DNA from: an uncultured Acidobacteriota bacterium
Lineage (GTDB): Bacteria > Acidobacteriota > Terriglobia > Terriglobales > Acidobacteriaceae
Direction: 5' to 3'
Assembly (NCBI GenBank): GCA_903832475.1
Contig: CAILBQ010000129.1
Coordinates: 1-19,812, forward strand
Length of the DNA: 19,812 nt
Positions within the stretch are counted from its first letter, which is position 1; the number at the start of each line of letters is the position of its first letter. Of this stretch, positions 1 through 6,908 are shown piece by piece. The notes below the pieces were generated by a model, which saw only the letters and a program-made list of their open reading frames with translations, made no database searches and was not told the origin of the DNA. The translations under genes and the position numbers were made by a program.

Positions 1-168
1 ATTGATTTGGCGTGGGATGGAATGCAAACACTCCAAACAGTACAGGTGTGATTCGCGACACATACTTCGCCTAAAAGCGTTGAGAAACTGGGGCACCGAT
101 CAATCCACTAGTGGCAATTGGGAAGGTCAATCGACTTTTCCATTGTTGCCGATAGTTAAGGAAGCGAG

Positions 169-540
169 ATGTCCTACTATCCCAGAAACCGAAGGCGGCG
201 AAGAATGTCTCCAATTGTTGGAACCGCGTTTACGCAGGATAACCATCAACAATTCAATCGTGCAGCGGAGCTGCGGGAACTCTACCTGGCGGCGCTGCTG
301 CTTTCTTTCCGGCTGCACAATTCCATGTCCCATCCGGCGGGAATCCGGGAGAAGTGGGGCCAGTTGAACCAGGCCATTGAGCGCATCGGGTACAACGAGC
401 AATTAGAGCCGGAAACGGTGGCGTTGGCGTCGGTGGCGATTGAAGTGACCAGTTGCAACCGCCAGGAGGAGTTGTACTCTCTCGCAAGCAAGTTACAGGA
501 CGCGATTCTCGCGGCGGCTCCGTTGTTTGAAGCGGCGTAG
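169..540 (+). CDS. Small hypothetical protein, mostly helical
   Basis: This 123-residue protein matches no family I recognise. The N-terminus is strongly basic (RNRRRRR at about residues 6-12). The rest reads as amphipathic helices rich in Ala, Leu and Glu, with no signal peptide, membrane segment or obvious catalytic motif. The ATG at 169 is supported by a purine-rich AAGGAAG at 158-164, about 4 nt upstream. A second ATG at 208 would remove the Arg-rich tail but has no better ribosome binding site. The gene ends 37 nt before the next start at 578 and may be co-transcribed with it, although that gene appears to have its own -10 box. Existence of the gene is likely but not certain; function is unknown. 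Confidence 0.55.
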   Translation: MSYYPRNRRRRRMSPIVGTAFTQDNHQQFNRAAELRELYLAALLLSFRLHNSMSHPAGIREKWGQLNQAIERIGYNEQLEPETVALASVAIEVTSCNRQEELYSLASKLQDAILAAAPLFEAA

Positions 541-565
541 GTCAGTCAAGGGCGCGTGGCCGTCC

Positions 566-571
566 TACACT
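566..571 (+). promoter_or_regulatory. Candidate -10 box for a near-leaderless transcript
   Basis: TACACT lies 6 nt before the ATG at 578, so transcription starting about 7 nt downstream would begin at or next to the start codon. No convincing -35 box was found. The same hexamer sits at the same distance before vapB (9197), which is the main reason for listing it. Confidence 0.35.
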
Positions 572-577
572 GGAAGC

Positions 578-1129
578 ATGCGACTGGAACATCTTGAAAG
601 CGAAGAAGCTCTGACCGGCTTTCTGCGCGGGTTCGAAGAGGGAACGCTGCCCAAGGCGGAGTGGACGCATGGTGCACACGTGGCCGCTGCCGCGTATTAC
701 CTGCGGACCGCGTTGGGCGCTGACACCAAGGATGCGGAAATCCCACAACTCCCGGCAGAAGACGTGGGAAGATATGGGGCACCCAGATTGGCAGGGCTCG
801 ACAATTTGAGTCGCAGCGCGTTTGACGCGGCGTATGACACGATTCTGCCCGTGATGTGGCAGAGAATACAGAGTTATAACCTGGCAGTCGGCGGGGCGAA
901 TACGGCCACATCCGGCTATCACGAGACGCTGACGCGCTTCTGGCTGCGGATTGTGGTGGCGCATCTGCGCGAGGCGCCGGATCTGAGCCCGTGGCAGGCT
1001 GCGCGGCGGGCGGTTGCGGAATTCGGCGAGAAGCGCGCGCTGCACGCTGACTACTATTCAGGCGACGTGGTGAAGGATTCAGCAGCCCGCCTGGGTTGGC
1101 GTGAGCCGGACTTGCGGCCGCTTCCCTGA
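578..1129 (+). CDS. Conserved hypothetical protein with WTHGAH and GYHET motifs
   Basis: This is a soluble protein of 183 residues with no signal peptide or membrane segment. Two blocks stand out: WTHGAH at residues 29-34 (H31, H34) and GYHETLTRFW starting at residue 113 (H115, E116). From memory, such His-containing blocks recur in a family of uncharacterised bacterial proteins; no enzymatic function is known to me. The clustered His/Glu residues would suit metal binding, but that is inference. The reading frame is open back to an ATG at 527, inside the preceding gene. The ATG at 578 is preferred because it avoids the overlap, starts just before the conserved part, and follows a TACACT box by 6 nt. 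The C-terminus ends in a WREPDLRPLP tail. Confidence 0.75.
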   Translation: MRLEHLESEEALTGFLRGFEEGTLPKAEWTHGAHVAAAAYYLRTALGADTKDAEIPQLPAEDVGRYGAPRLAGLDNLSRSAFDAAYDTILPVMWQRIQSYNLAVGGANTATSGYHETLTRFWLRIVVAHLREAPDLSPWQAARRAVAEFGEKRALHADYYSGDVVKDSAARLGWREPDLRPLP

Positions 1130-1196
1130 GGGCATTGCCGGATGGCAAGCTCCCGCATGGTGGTTCCAAAGGCGCTCGCCGTGCATCTCTTACTAG

Positions 1197-1254
1197 GTAG
1201 ACTGGCCAAGTAGACTTGTACAGGCAGAGCGGCGCGCCGGGCAACAGGGCGCGC
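1197..1254 (+). promoter_or_regulatory. lpd 5' region: TAGACT direct repeat and hairpin before the ribosome binding site
   Basis: GTAGACT occurs twice, at 1197-1203 and 1210-1216, giving a 13-bp period; either TAGACT could act as a -10 box. Downstream, GCGCGCC (1232-1238) pairs with GGCGCGC (1248-1254) around a 9-nt loop. The hairpin ends directly before the GGAACGGAG ribosome binding site (1255-1263). A regulatory role is inference. Confidence 0.3.
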
Positions 1255-1269
1255 GGAACGGAGTGGATT

Positions 1270-2706
1270 TTGGCAGAGACGATTTATGACGTGGCGATTA
1301 TTGGTGGCGGACCGGCAGGATATACGGCGGCCATTCGCGCCGGACAGTATGGGCTGAAGGTGGCGCTGATTGAGCGCATGGACAAGCTGGGTGGCACTTG
1401 CCTGCACTGGGGCTGCATTCCGACCAAGGCGCTGCTGTTTTCGGCGGAGATCTGGGATCACCTGAAGCATGCGGCGGAGTATGGAATTGATGGAGTTACC
1501 ACGCCGACGGTCAATTGGCCAAACATGCTCAAGCGCAAGAACGCCATCATCGCCAAGCATGTCAAGGGGCTTGAGTTCCTGATGCGCAAGAACAAGGTGA
1601 ACACCATTGAGGGCTACGGACGGCTGACCGGGCCGGCGCAGGATGGTGTTCATACAGTGAGCGTGTATACCGAGGGCGGCGGCGGGGCGGCCGGTGAGCA
1701 GAGCTTCATCAAAGCCAAGAACGTGCTGCTGGCGACGGGATCGGATGCGAAGATGCTGCCGGGGCTCGAGGCCGACACGCGCATCCTCACCAACATCGAG
1801 ATTCTTTCGATCAATGCCGTGCCCAAGTCGCTGGTGGTGATTGGGGCTGGAGCGGTGGGAGTCGAGTTCAGCTCGATCTTTCGCAGCTTCGGGACGGAAG
1901 TGACCATCATCGAGTATTTGCCCAGGCTGGCGCCGCTCGAGGATGAAGAGATTTCGAAGGAGCTGACGCGTCAGTTCAAAAAGCGCGGAATCGATGTGAA
2001 CACGGGCGCCAAGGTGGAGAAGGTGGAGAAAACGGCCGAGGGCGTCAAGGTGACCTTCACCGACCAGAACGGCAAGACCATCGAAAAGGAAGCCGATAAA
2101 GTGCTTGTGGCCGTGGGACGTTCGCCGCGGACGGACAACATCGATTTGGCCAAGACGAAGATCGAGACGGAGCGCGGGTTCATCCAGACCAACGAATGGA
2201 TGGAGACTGCCGAGCCTGGAGTTTTCGCGATTGGCGACATCGTGGCCGGGATGCCGCTGCTGGCACATGTGGGAGGCATGGCGGGGATGGTCGCCGTGGC
2301 CAAGATCGCGGGAAGAAACTTCCGTCCGATTCGCAAGGACCGTATTCCGGCCTGCACCTACACCGAGCCGCAGATTGGCGCGGTAGGTTTGACGGAAGCG
2401 GCTGCGCGCGAGAAGGGCATCGAGATCAAGGTGGGCAAATTCCCATTCGCGGGGAATTCGAAAGCGACGATTGTCGATTCGCATGACGGGTTTGTGAAGA
2501 TCATCGCGGATGCGAAATACGGCGAGGTGCTGGGCGTGCACATCATCGGGCCTTCGGCGACGGAGCTTATCTCAGAAGCTGTTGTTGCCATGGACCTGGA
2601 GGCGACGATTGATGAGCTGATGTTCACGATTCATGCGCATCCGACGCTGTCGGAGGCGATGCTCGATGCCTATGGGGCGGTTGAGGGGATGGCGATCAAC
2701 GCGTAG
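1270..2706 (+). CDS. lpdA: Dihydrolipoyl dehydrogenase (E3)
   Basis: This FAD-dependent disulfide oxidoreductase reoxidises dihydrolipoamide of 2-oxoacid dehydrogenase and/or glycine cleavage complexes with NAD+, in the cytoplasm. The 478-residue length is typical. The FAD-binding GGGPAG is at residues 12-17, the redox disulfide is in GGTCLHWGCIPTK (C44 and C49), the NAD-binding GAGAVG lies mid-protein, the second FAD contact is AIGD, and the C-terminal HAHPTLSEA carries the His/Glu catalytic pair. The TTG at 1270 is chosen because GGAACGGAG ends 6 nt upstream and the protein then begins right before the first beta strand (AETIYDVAIIGGG). An ATG at 1216 would add 18 residues outside the family fold. 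No E1 or E2 gene is adjacent, so its partner complex cannot be named from context. Confidence 0.95.
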   Translation: MAETIYDVAIIGGGPAGYTAAIRAGQYGLKVALIERMDKLGGTCLHWGCIPTKALLFSAEIWDHLKHAAEYGIDGVTTPTVNWPNMLKRKNAIIAKHVKGLEFLMRKNKVNTIEGYGRLTGPAQDGVHTVSVYTEGGGGAAGEQSFIKAKNVLLATGSDAKMLPGLEADTRILTNIEILSINAVPKSLVVIGAGAVGVEFSSIFRSFGTEVTIIEYLPRLAPLEDEEISKELTRQFKKRGIDVNTGAKVEKVEKTAEGVKVTFTDQNGKTIEKEADKVLVAVGRSPRTDNIDLAKTKIETERGFIQTNEWMETAEPGVFAIGDIVAGMPLLAHVGGMAGMVAVAKIAGRNFRPIRKDRIPACTYTEPQIGAVGLTEAAAREKGIEIKVGKFPFAGNSKATIVDSHDGFVKIIADAKYGEVLGVHIIGPSATELISEAVVAMDLEATIDELMFTIHAHPTLSEAMLDAYGAVEGMAINA

Positions 2707-2736
2707 GCTTTGTCTGCAAGAAGGCTTTCGAGGGAC

Positions 2737-2769
2737 GTGCCGCCGGGTTCCAAACTGGGAAGGCGGCGC
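2737..2769 (+). terminator. Hairpin downstream of lpd
   Basis: GTGCCGCC (2737-2744) pairs with GGCGGCGC (2762-2769), one G-T wobble. An inner TTCC/GGAA pairing sits around a 6-nt loop, with a GGG bulge on the left arm. It lies about 30 nt after the lpd stop. There is no T-run, so it is at best a weak intrinsic terminator or an mRNA-end stabiliser. Confidence 0.35.
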
Positions 2770-2778
2770 GAGGATTGC

Positions 2779-2807
2779 TTGACACTGATGCTGCGTCTTC
2801 CTAGGCT
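2779..2807 (+). promoter_or_regulatory. Sigma-70-like promoter of the antitoxin gene, predicted leaderless
   Basis: A perfect TTGACA (-35, 2779-2784) is followed after exactly 17 bp by TAGGCT (-10, 2802-2807). The ATG of the antitoxin begins 6 nt later at 2814, where transcription itself would be expected to start. No Shine-Dalgarno sequence precedes the ATG. This is the clearest promoter in the window. Confidence 0.65.
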
Positions 2808-2813
2808 GGTGAT

Positions 2814-3059
2814 ATGGACACGATCCCGGTTTCTTCCGAGCGCAAGGCTGAGTTCGAAGAATTCGCTCACCGCAATGGGCAGGACACCGCCGAGGCGCTG
2901 GACTTGGTTCTCGCCGAGTACCTGGCTGGGGAGCGCTGGGAATATCGAAGCGCGACAGAAGGAATTGAAGAAGGCTATGACGATTTGAAGGCTGGACGCA
3001 CGCAACTCGCCGAGGAAGTGTTCGAGGAGTTGCGTGTGAAGCGTGGCTTACCTCGTTAA
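2814..3059 (+). CDS. Type II antitoxin, ParD/RHH-like, partner of a RelE/ParE toxin
   Basis: This acidic 81-residue protein begins with a short strand-like segment (MDTIPVSSE). A helix follows (RKAEFEEFAHRNGQ, then AEALDLVLAEYLAGE) that resembles a ribbon-helix-helix or related antitoxin dimerisation domain. The C-terminal part (GIEEGYDDLKAGRT, then EEVFEELRVKRGLPR) is of the kind that wraps around RelE/ParE toxins. It would neutralise the toxin encoded immediately downstream and repress its own promoter. Its stop overlaps the toxin start by 17 nt, which is typical translational coupling for such modules. The gene looks intact, whereas the toxin is not. The family assignment rests on the sequence pattern plus the neighbour; the exact antitoxin class is uncertain. 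Confidence 0.75.
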   Translation: MDTIPVSSERKAEFEEFAHRNGQDTAEALDLVLAEYLAGERWEYRSATEGIEEGYDDLKAGRTQLAEEVFEELRVKRGLPR

Positions 3060-3339
3060 GATCACCGCGAGAGCGAATCAAGACCTCAAGACAATTGTTT
3101 TTGGCTCTTCGATGTGGATTGCGCTGGTTCGAAGGCCTACGCGAAGCTGTACTGTCGCTTTCGGAAATGCCGCATCGTTTCCCTCTGGCACCGGAAACGC
3201 AGCTTTCCCATTTGAAGTCAGGCAGCTTCTGTACGGAAAGAAGCCTCACGCGATGAGAGTTCTCTTCACGATCGAGGCGGAGGTTGTCACGATACTGCAC
3301 ATACGGCACGGACGGCGACTGCCCGTGTCTGCAAGGTGA
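3043..3339 (+). pseudogene. RelE/ParE-family toxin scrambled by two frameshifts
   Basis: The first residues (MAYLVKITARANQDL) and the last third (FPFEVRQLLYGKKPH, VLFTIEAEVV, LHIRHGRR) are classic RelE/ParE plasmid-stabilisation toxin sequence in one frame. The middle expected by the family is missing from that frame but is present in the +1 frame at about 3119-3196, reading RWFEGLREAVLSLSEMPHRF and then PLAPE. Return to the first frame happens at GAAAC (3194-3198), where one extra A would restore PENAAFPFEV. The first shift, between about 3100 and 3119, also seems to have lost a few codons of the helix before RWFEGL. No stop codon interrupts the frame, so a 98-residue protein with a nonsense core could still be made. 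It is unlikely to be an active ribonuclease or gyrase inhibitor. Sequencing error is an alternative for the 1-nt shift. Confidence 0.75.
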
Positions 3340-3415
3340 AGACGATCAAGGATTCTTCGAGAGCGGATCTTTCCTTGTTGTTGGACAATGGAAGCTGGAA
3401 CGTCGACGAGATTGC

Positions 3416-4414
3416 CTATTGCGGCTTTTTCTCGTCGGGCTTTTTAGAGTCGTTGGGGACTTCCTGGCCTTCGTAGAGGATCTGGCTGTTGGAGCCGAAC
3501 TGCTTATAGTCCGTGTATTTGATGGTCTGGCGGACGCGCACGTCCTGGGATAAATAGCCGCTGCCGCCGGGGAAATGCAGCACTCCGTCACCCTTGGTGT
3601 AAGTAGGGAACCAGTTTTCACCGTCGACCTGTTCGCGGTAGGTGGTGAAGGGCGTGGATAAGTCTTCGTGGCCTTTACGCAGGTCATCGGGGACATTCTT
3701 TCCGCTGGTGACGACGATCTGGAACTCTTCGGCGTCGACCCAGATCTTGCCCTGGAAGTAGCGCTTGCCCTTCTCGATGTTCTTAGGGGCGACATCGAAG
3801 ACGTAGCAGGGAACCGAGTCGACCTTCTGCTTGCCGACATATTTGATGTCGTACTGTCCGGCGTCTTCCTTGGTGAGGACGAATGGCAGGCGTTGCTGGA
3901 TGTCCTGGAAGTCGGCGGGGGACATGCTGATGCGCTGCAGGGTGTTTTCCGGCGCGTAGACCACTTTTTCGGTGCGTTTGCCGGAAGGGGTAAAGATGAC
4001 GTCATCCACTTCGTAATACTGGCCGTCGGGCTTGCCGTCGTCGTCGATGGTTTCGACCTTGACGGTGCGGCGGTAGGTGTAATGGTTCAGCGCCTCGCGG
4101 AACTTGCTTTCTTTTTCCGTGAATTTGGCGATCAGGTCCTGGGGGGCAATGGCCGGCTCCGAGATATCCATAGGCCCGTAGCCGGAGTCGAGCGGCATGG
4201 GCGTGTAGGAGACGGAGGCGTTGCTGTTGTCGTGCTTTTTCTTGTCGCCGGGCAGGGCGTGCAAGGCCGTCGATGCGACCGCGAATCCAGTCAGCGCGAT
4301 GGCGATCAACGCGAACATCGAGAGTCGGTGCGCATTGCCGGTGGATGCAGGCACCGGGGTCAACGGATGAGCGGTTCGCTCTTGCGCGTCTCTTCTGGCT
4401 CGGCTCTGGTTCAA
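3416..4414 (-). CDS. Exported LolA/RseB-like protein, N-terminally anchored
   Basis: The protein has about 332 residues. After a basic N-terminal stretch, one hydrophobic segment (about residues 31-51, MFALIAIALTGFAVAS) should act as signal anchor or uncleaved signal. The periplasmic part has the beta-rich look of outer-membrane lipoprotein-sorting-like (LolA/RseB fold) proteins common in Acidobacteria: YTYRRTVKVET, then QYYEVDDVIFTPSGKR, CYVFDVAPKN, GKIWVDAEEFQIV. The tail is Lys/Pro-rich (DSKKPDEKKPQ). Its substrate is unknown, and no LolB or Lol transporter is nearby. Two TTG codons compete as start. The one at 4420 is only 2 nt from AAGGAG (4428-4423), while the one at 4414 has 8-nt spacing and is preferred. 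It is convergent with the decayed toxin gene. Confidence 0.75.
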   Translation of the reverse strand: MNQSRARRDAQERTAHPLTPVPASTGNAHRLSMFALIAIALTGFAVASTALHALPGDKKKHDNSNASVSYTPMPLDSGYGPMDISEPAIAPQDLIAKFTEKESKFREALNHYTYRRTVKVETIDDDGKPDGQYYEVDDVIFTPSGKRTEKVVYAPENTLQRISMSPADFQDIQQRLPFVLTKEDAGQYDIKYVGKQKVDSVPCYVFDVAPKNIEKGKRYFQGKIWVDAEEFQIVVTSGKNVPDDLRKGHEDLSTPFTTYREQVDGENWFPTYTKGDGVLHFPGGSGYLSQDVRVRQTIKYTDYKQFGSNSQILYEGQEVPNDSKKPDEKKPQ

Positions 4415-4749
4415 CTTCAATTCTCCTTGGGAATGTTTGCAGCATCCTGCAACTTCAAGTCTGGCGAAGCCGGCGTGGTTTCCCGCTACAACTTTAGACG
4501 CATGGGGCAGCTTCCTGTTTGGCCAGATGATGAAAGGGAGCGGTTATGGTTGGAACGGCCTGGCAGGTGGAGAAATTCACTTACTTCGCTGCTGGCTATG
4601 GACGTTTGACGCTTTCCCATGGTTTCCTTGAGCGAAGCTTGGGAAGGGCTATTTCCAACGCGTGTACCGGAGCTGTTCTGCGCATCATGGGCCCCCTCGC
4701 TTCGGCAATCGGAAATTGAGCCACAAACCGGGTACTCCTGTCAGGTTCG
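4415..4749. other. Divergent intergenic region with a short inverted repeat
   Basis: This roughly 330-bp gap lies between the minus-strand LolA-like gene and the plus-strand sensor, so it should hold both promoters. The only clear structure is TTGCAG-CATC-CTGCAA at 4437-4452, about 20 nt upstream of the minus-strand start. It could be an operator or a small leader hairpin. I see no convincing -35/-10 pair, no RNA gene and no conserved coding frame. The frame of the sensor gene is closed by a TGA at 4717, so its ATG at 4750 is the first usable start. Confidence 0.4.
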
Positions 4750-6795
4750 ATGTCGGGTGACTACCAGATTCCGGCGATCGCGCTGATCGCAGCATTCATG
4801 CTGGCGTTCGCGTACCTTCACCTGCGTTTCCGCAGTGTTCGAACCTTCCTCTGGATATTGGCTTTGGGGTGCGCGGAGATTCGCGCCATCCTGACCTGGG
4901 TGATTTCACGGGGATTTGTGGGCGCGCACGCCGACAACTCCGCAACGGTGGTTTGGATCGCCTTCATCGGGCAGGCCGCGGTGATGCTGAGCTCAGTGCT
5001 GTTCCTGGCTTCGCTGTCGTCGGTGAGCTTTCGGTTTGGGGATCGCAGGATTTTGTATGCGATTCCTTATGCCGTGCCGTTGATGGTGTACCTGGCGCTG
5101 TACTACGGGCCATTTGGCAGCGCTGACGCGCTTCAGCATCCGACCGGCGCGATGCTGTGGGTCTACGGGCTGCTGGCTTTGGCGGGCGCGGCTATCGCCT
5201 TTCTGTGGAGCGCTCAAAAGGGCGCGATACCTATCTGGCTGGCGACGGCCATCGTGATTTTTGGCAGCCTGATCGCGCTGCCTTTTTTCCTGAAAGGGCT
5301 GGTGTACTGGCCGATTCAGATGGTGGAGTCGGGCAACCTGATCATGACGGCGCTGCTGGTGGTGTATACCTACCGGCGGCTGTCGCCGGGTGTTGTGCTG
5401 GCTACGATCGGATTCGTTTCATGGGCGCTGCCGCCGTTTGTGCTGATGCAGACGATGGTGCCGGCGGTTACGGTCGGCGTGGTCGGGCTTTACCTGAGCC
5501 GGGCGTTGATCCTGGGTAAGGTGTTTGTCGCCATGGGGCTGATTCTGCTGGTGCTGGAGGACGAAGTCGAGCAGAACCAGGTGGGCCAGCGGCGAGAGCG
5601 TCGGGTTCGCCTGGAGCTGGAAGCCTATGCTCGGCAGGCGCTGACCGCGCGCAGCCTGGAGGAGTTTGACCGAGCCAGCAGCGAGCTTTGCGCGATGATC
5701 GTGGAGCATAGCTACTTCAGCGGGGCGGCTCTGGTGGTGCGTGGAGCTACCGGCGCGTACATGCTGGTGGGGTATTCGGGGATGGATGGCGCGACGGCGG
5801 GGGCGCTGGATGCGCTGGCGCAGCGGCTGCCGCCCGACTGTTTTACGGAATATGGCTATCCGCTGGTCGAAGACAGCGTCTCGGTCGATCTGGATTTGAC
5901 GCCGTGGCTGACTCCCGGGGATGACCTGGAGCGGCTGCGGCTGACGCGGGTAGGGGCGGTGCCGATGTTGAGCCACGATGGTTCGGCGGAGGGGGCACTG
6001 CTGTTGACGGGCTGCCGCATCGCGCAGGAAGCGCTGCGGGCCGATGACCTGCTGCCGCTGGAAATCCTGGCCGGGCGCGTGCAGGCGGGGCGAGCGCAGG
6101 CGTTGATGCTGGGTAAGTTGATCGAGTCGGAGCGGTTTGCCGGGGTGGGGCAGCTGGCCAACAACGTCGCGCAGCAGTTGAACAATCCCCTGACGGTAAT
6201 TTTGGGCTATTCAGCGCTGCTCGAAGAAGGCGCGGCGGGAACCGACAGGCGGGGAGCCGAGGCCATTGTCGGCGAAGCAAGAAAGATGCGGGCCATTTTA
6301 GAGCGGCTGTCGCGGTTCTCGAAGATTTCGGCAGAGCGGTTCAACAGCTTTTCTGTCGTGGACCTGCTGGCGGACATCGAGCAGCTGCACCGGACGGACT
6401 TTTTGCGGCACTCGATCGAGTTTCACATGGTCAGCACGCCGAATCTACCGAACATCTTTGGCAATGCTCACCAGATCCGGCAGGCGCTGCTGCATGCGAC
6501 GCAGTTTGCCATCGACAGCGTGATCCGGATCTCGCCCAACGAGGAGAAGTCGGTGCGCATCGAGGCAGGCACGGAAGACGGACGGGTGCAGGTGCTGGTG
6601 CGGCATTCCGGGCCGGGATTCCCGTTTCCGGAACGGGCGTTCGATTCGCTGTCCTCCGGGTTTTCGGGGACGGAGTCGACCGGGATCGGGCTTAGCCTGT
6701 GCGCGGCCATCGTGCGCGAGCATCGCGGGAATATCACGGCCATCAACTACGACTCGACCGGGTCGGCGGTGCTGATCGAGCTGCCGGTAAGTTAG
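4750..6795 (+). CDS. Polytopic membrane sensor with degenerate histidine-kinase domain
   Basis: The protein has 681 residues. Residues 1-270 hold about eight or nine hydrophobic segments, with a short charged helix (EDEVEQNQVGQRRERR) leading into a GAF-like region at about 280-430. A HisKA-like dimerisation helix and an HATPase_c-like domain follow. The H-box reads GQLANNVAQQLNNPL: the expected phospho-acceptor His is Gln475, and the following Glu is also Gln. In the N-box the two expected Asn positions are His582 and Gln585 (LLHATQFAIDS). In the G1 box the ATP-binding Asp is replaced by His619 (RHSGPGF). The G2 box (STGIGLSLC) and the overall fold pattern remain. The gene is long, open and uses normal codons, so it is not simply decaying. 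I infer a pseudokinase-type sensor or scaffold. No response regulator gene is adjacent. Confidence 0.8.
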   Translation: MSGDYQIPAIALIAAFMLAFAYLHLRFRSVRTFLWILALGCAEIRAILTWVISRGFVGAHADNSATVVWIAFIGQAAVMLSSVLFLASLSSVSFRFGDRRILYAIPYAVPLMVYLALYYGPFGSADALQHPTGAMLWVYGLLALAGAAIAFLWSAQKGAIPIWLATAIVIFGSLIALPFFLKGLVYWPIQMVESGNLIMTALLVVYTYRRLSPGVVLATIGFVSWALPPFVLMQTMVPAVTVGVVGLYLSRALILGKVFVAMGLILLVLEDEVEQNQVGQRRERRVRLELEAYARQALTARSLEEFDRASSELCAMIVEHSYFSGAALVVRGATGAYMLVGYSGMDGATAGALDALAQRLPPDCFTEYGYPLVEDSVSVDLDLTPWLTPGDDLERLRLTRVGAVPMLSHDGSAEGALLLTGCRIAQEALRADDLLPLEILAGRVQAGRAQALMLGKLIESERFAGVGQLANNVAQQLNNPLTVILGYSALLEEGAAGTDRRGAEAIVGEARKMRAILERLSRFSKISAERFNSFSVVDLLADIEQLHRTDFLRHSIEFHMVSTPNLPNIFGNAHQIRQALLHATQFAIDSVIRISPNEEKSVRIEAGTEDGRVQVLVRHSGPGFPFPERAFDSLSSGFSGTESTGIGLSLCAAIVREHRGNITAINYDSTGSAVLIELPVS

Positions 6796-6908
6796 GCTTC
6801 GCGCGAAGCACGCAGACTCGGCTACCCGGTGCAGGTTGTAGACTTCTCTTTCCGCCTCAGAATGCATTGTCGCGTGGCGGAGGACTCTTGTCCTGATGAG
6901 GTTTTCCG

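Noticed and set aside
2..367. Open frame of about 121 codons at the left edge
   Set aside because: It overlaps the better-supported gene at 169, is rich in Cys/Arg/Ser without domain pattern, and has no ribosome binding site. I see nothing else convincing in 1-168.
1216..1269. ATG start for lpd 18 codons upstream
   Set aside because: The extra residues are outside the family fold, whereas the TTG at 1270 has a strong ribosome binding site at correct spacing.
1054..2541. Long open frame on the minus strand opposite lpd (about 495 codons)
   Set aside because: It lies antisense to an unambiguous dihydrolipoyl dehydrogenase; its translation is Arg/His/Leu-rich without any family motif, as expected for a shadow of a G+C-rich gene.
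3350..3380. CAAGGA/TCCTTG arms between the decayed toxin and the LolA-like gene
   Set aside because: A 6-bp stem with about 20 nt of loop; not distinguishable from chance.
3668..4609. Plus-strand open frame of about 313 codons
   Set aside because: It is antisense to the LolA-like gene, whose signal anchor, beta-rich pattern and ribosome binding site make the minus strand the coding one.
6796..6809. GCTTCGCGCGAAGC palindrome after the sensor gene, considered as terminator
   Set aside because: A short self-complementary stretch with essentially no loop and no T-run; too weak to call.
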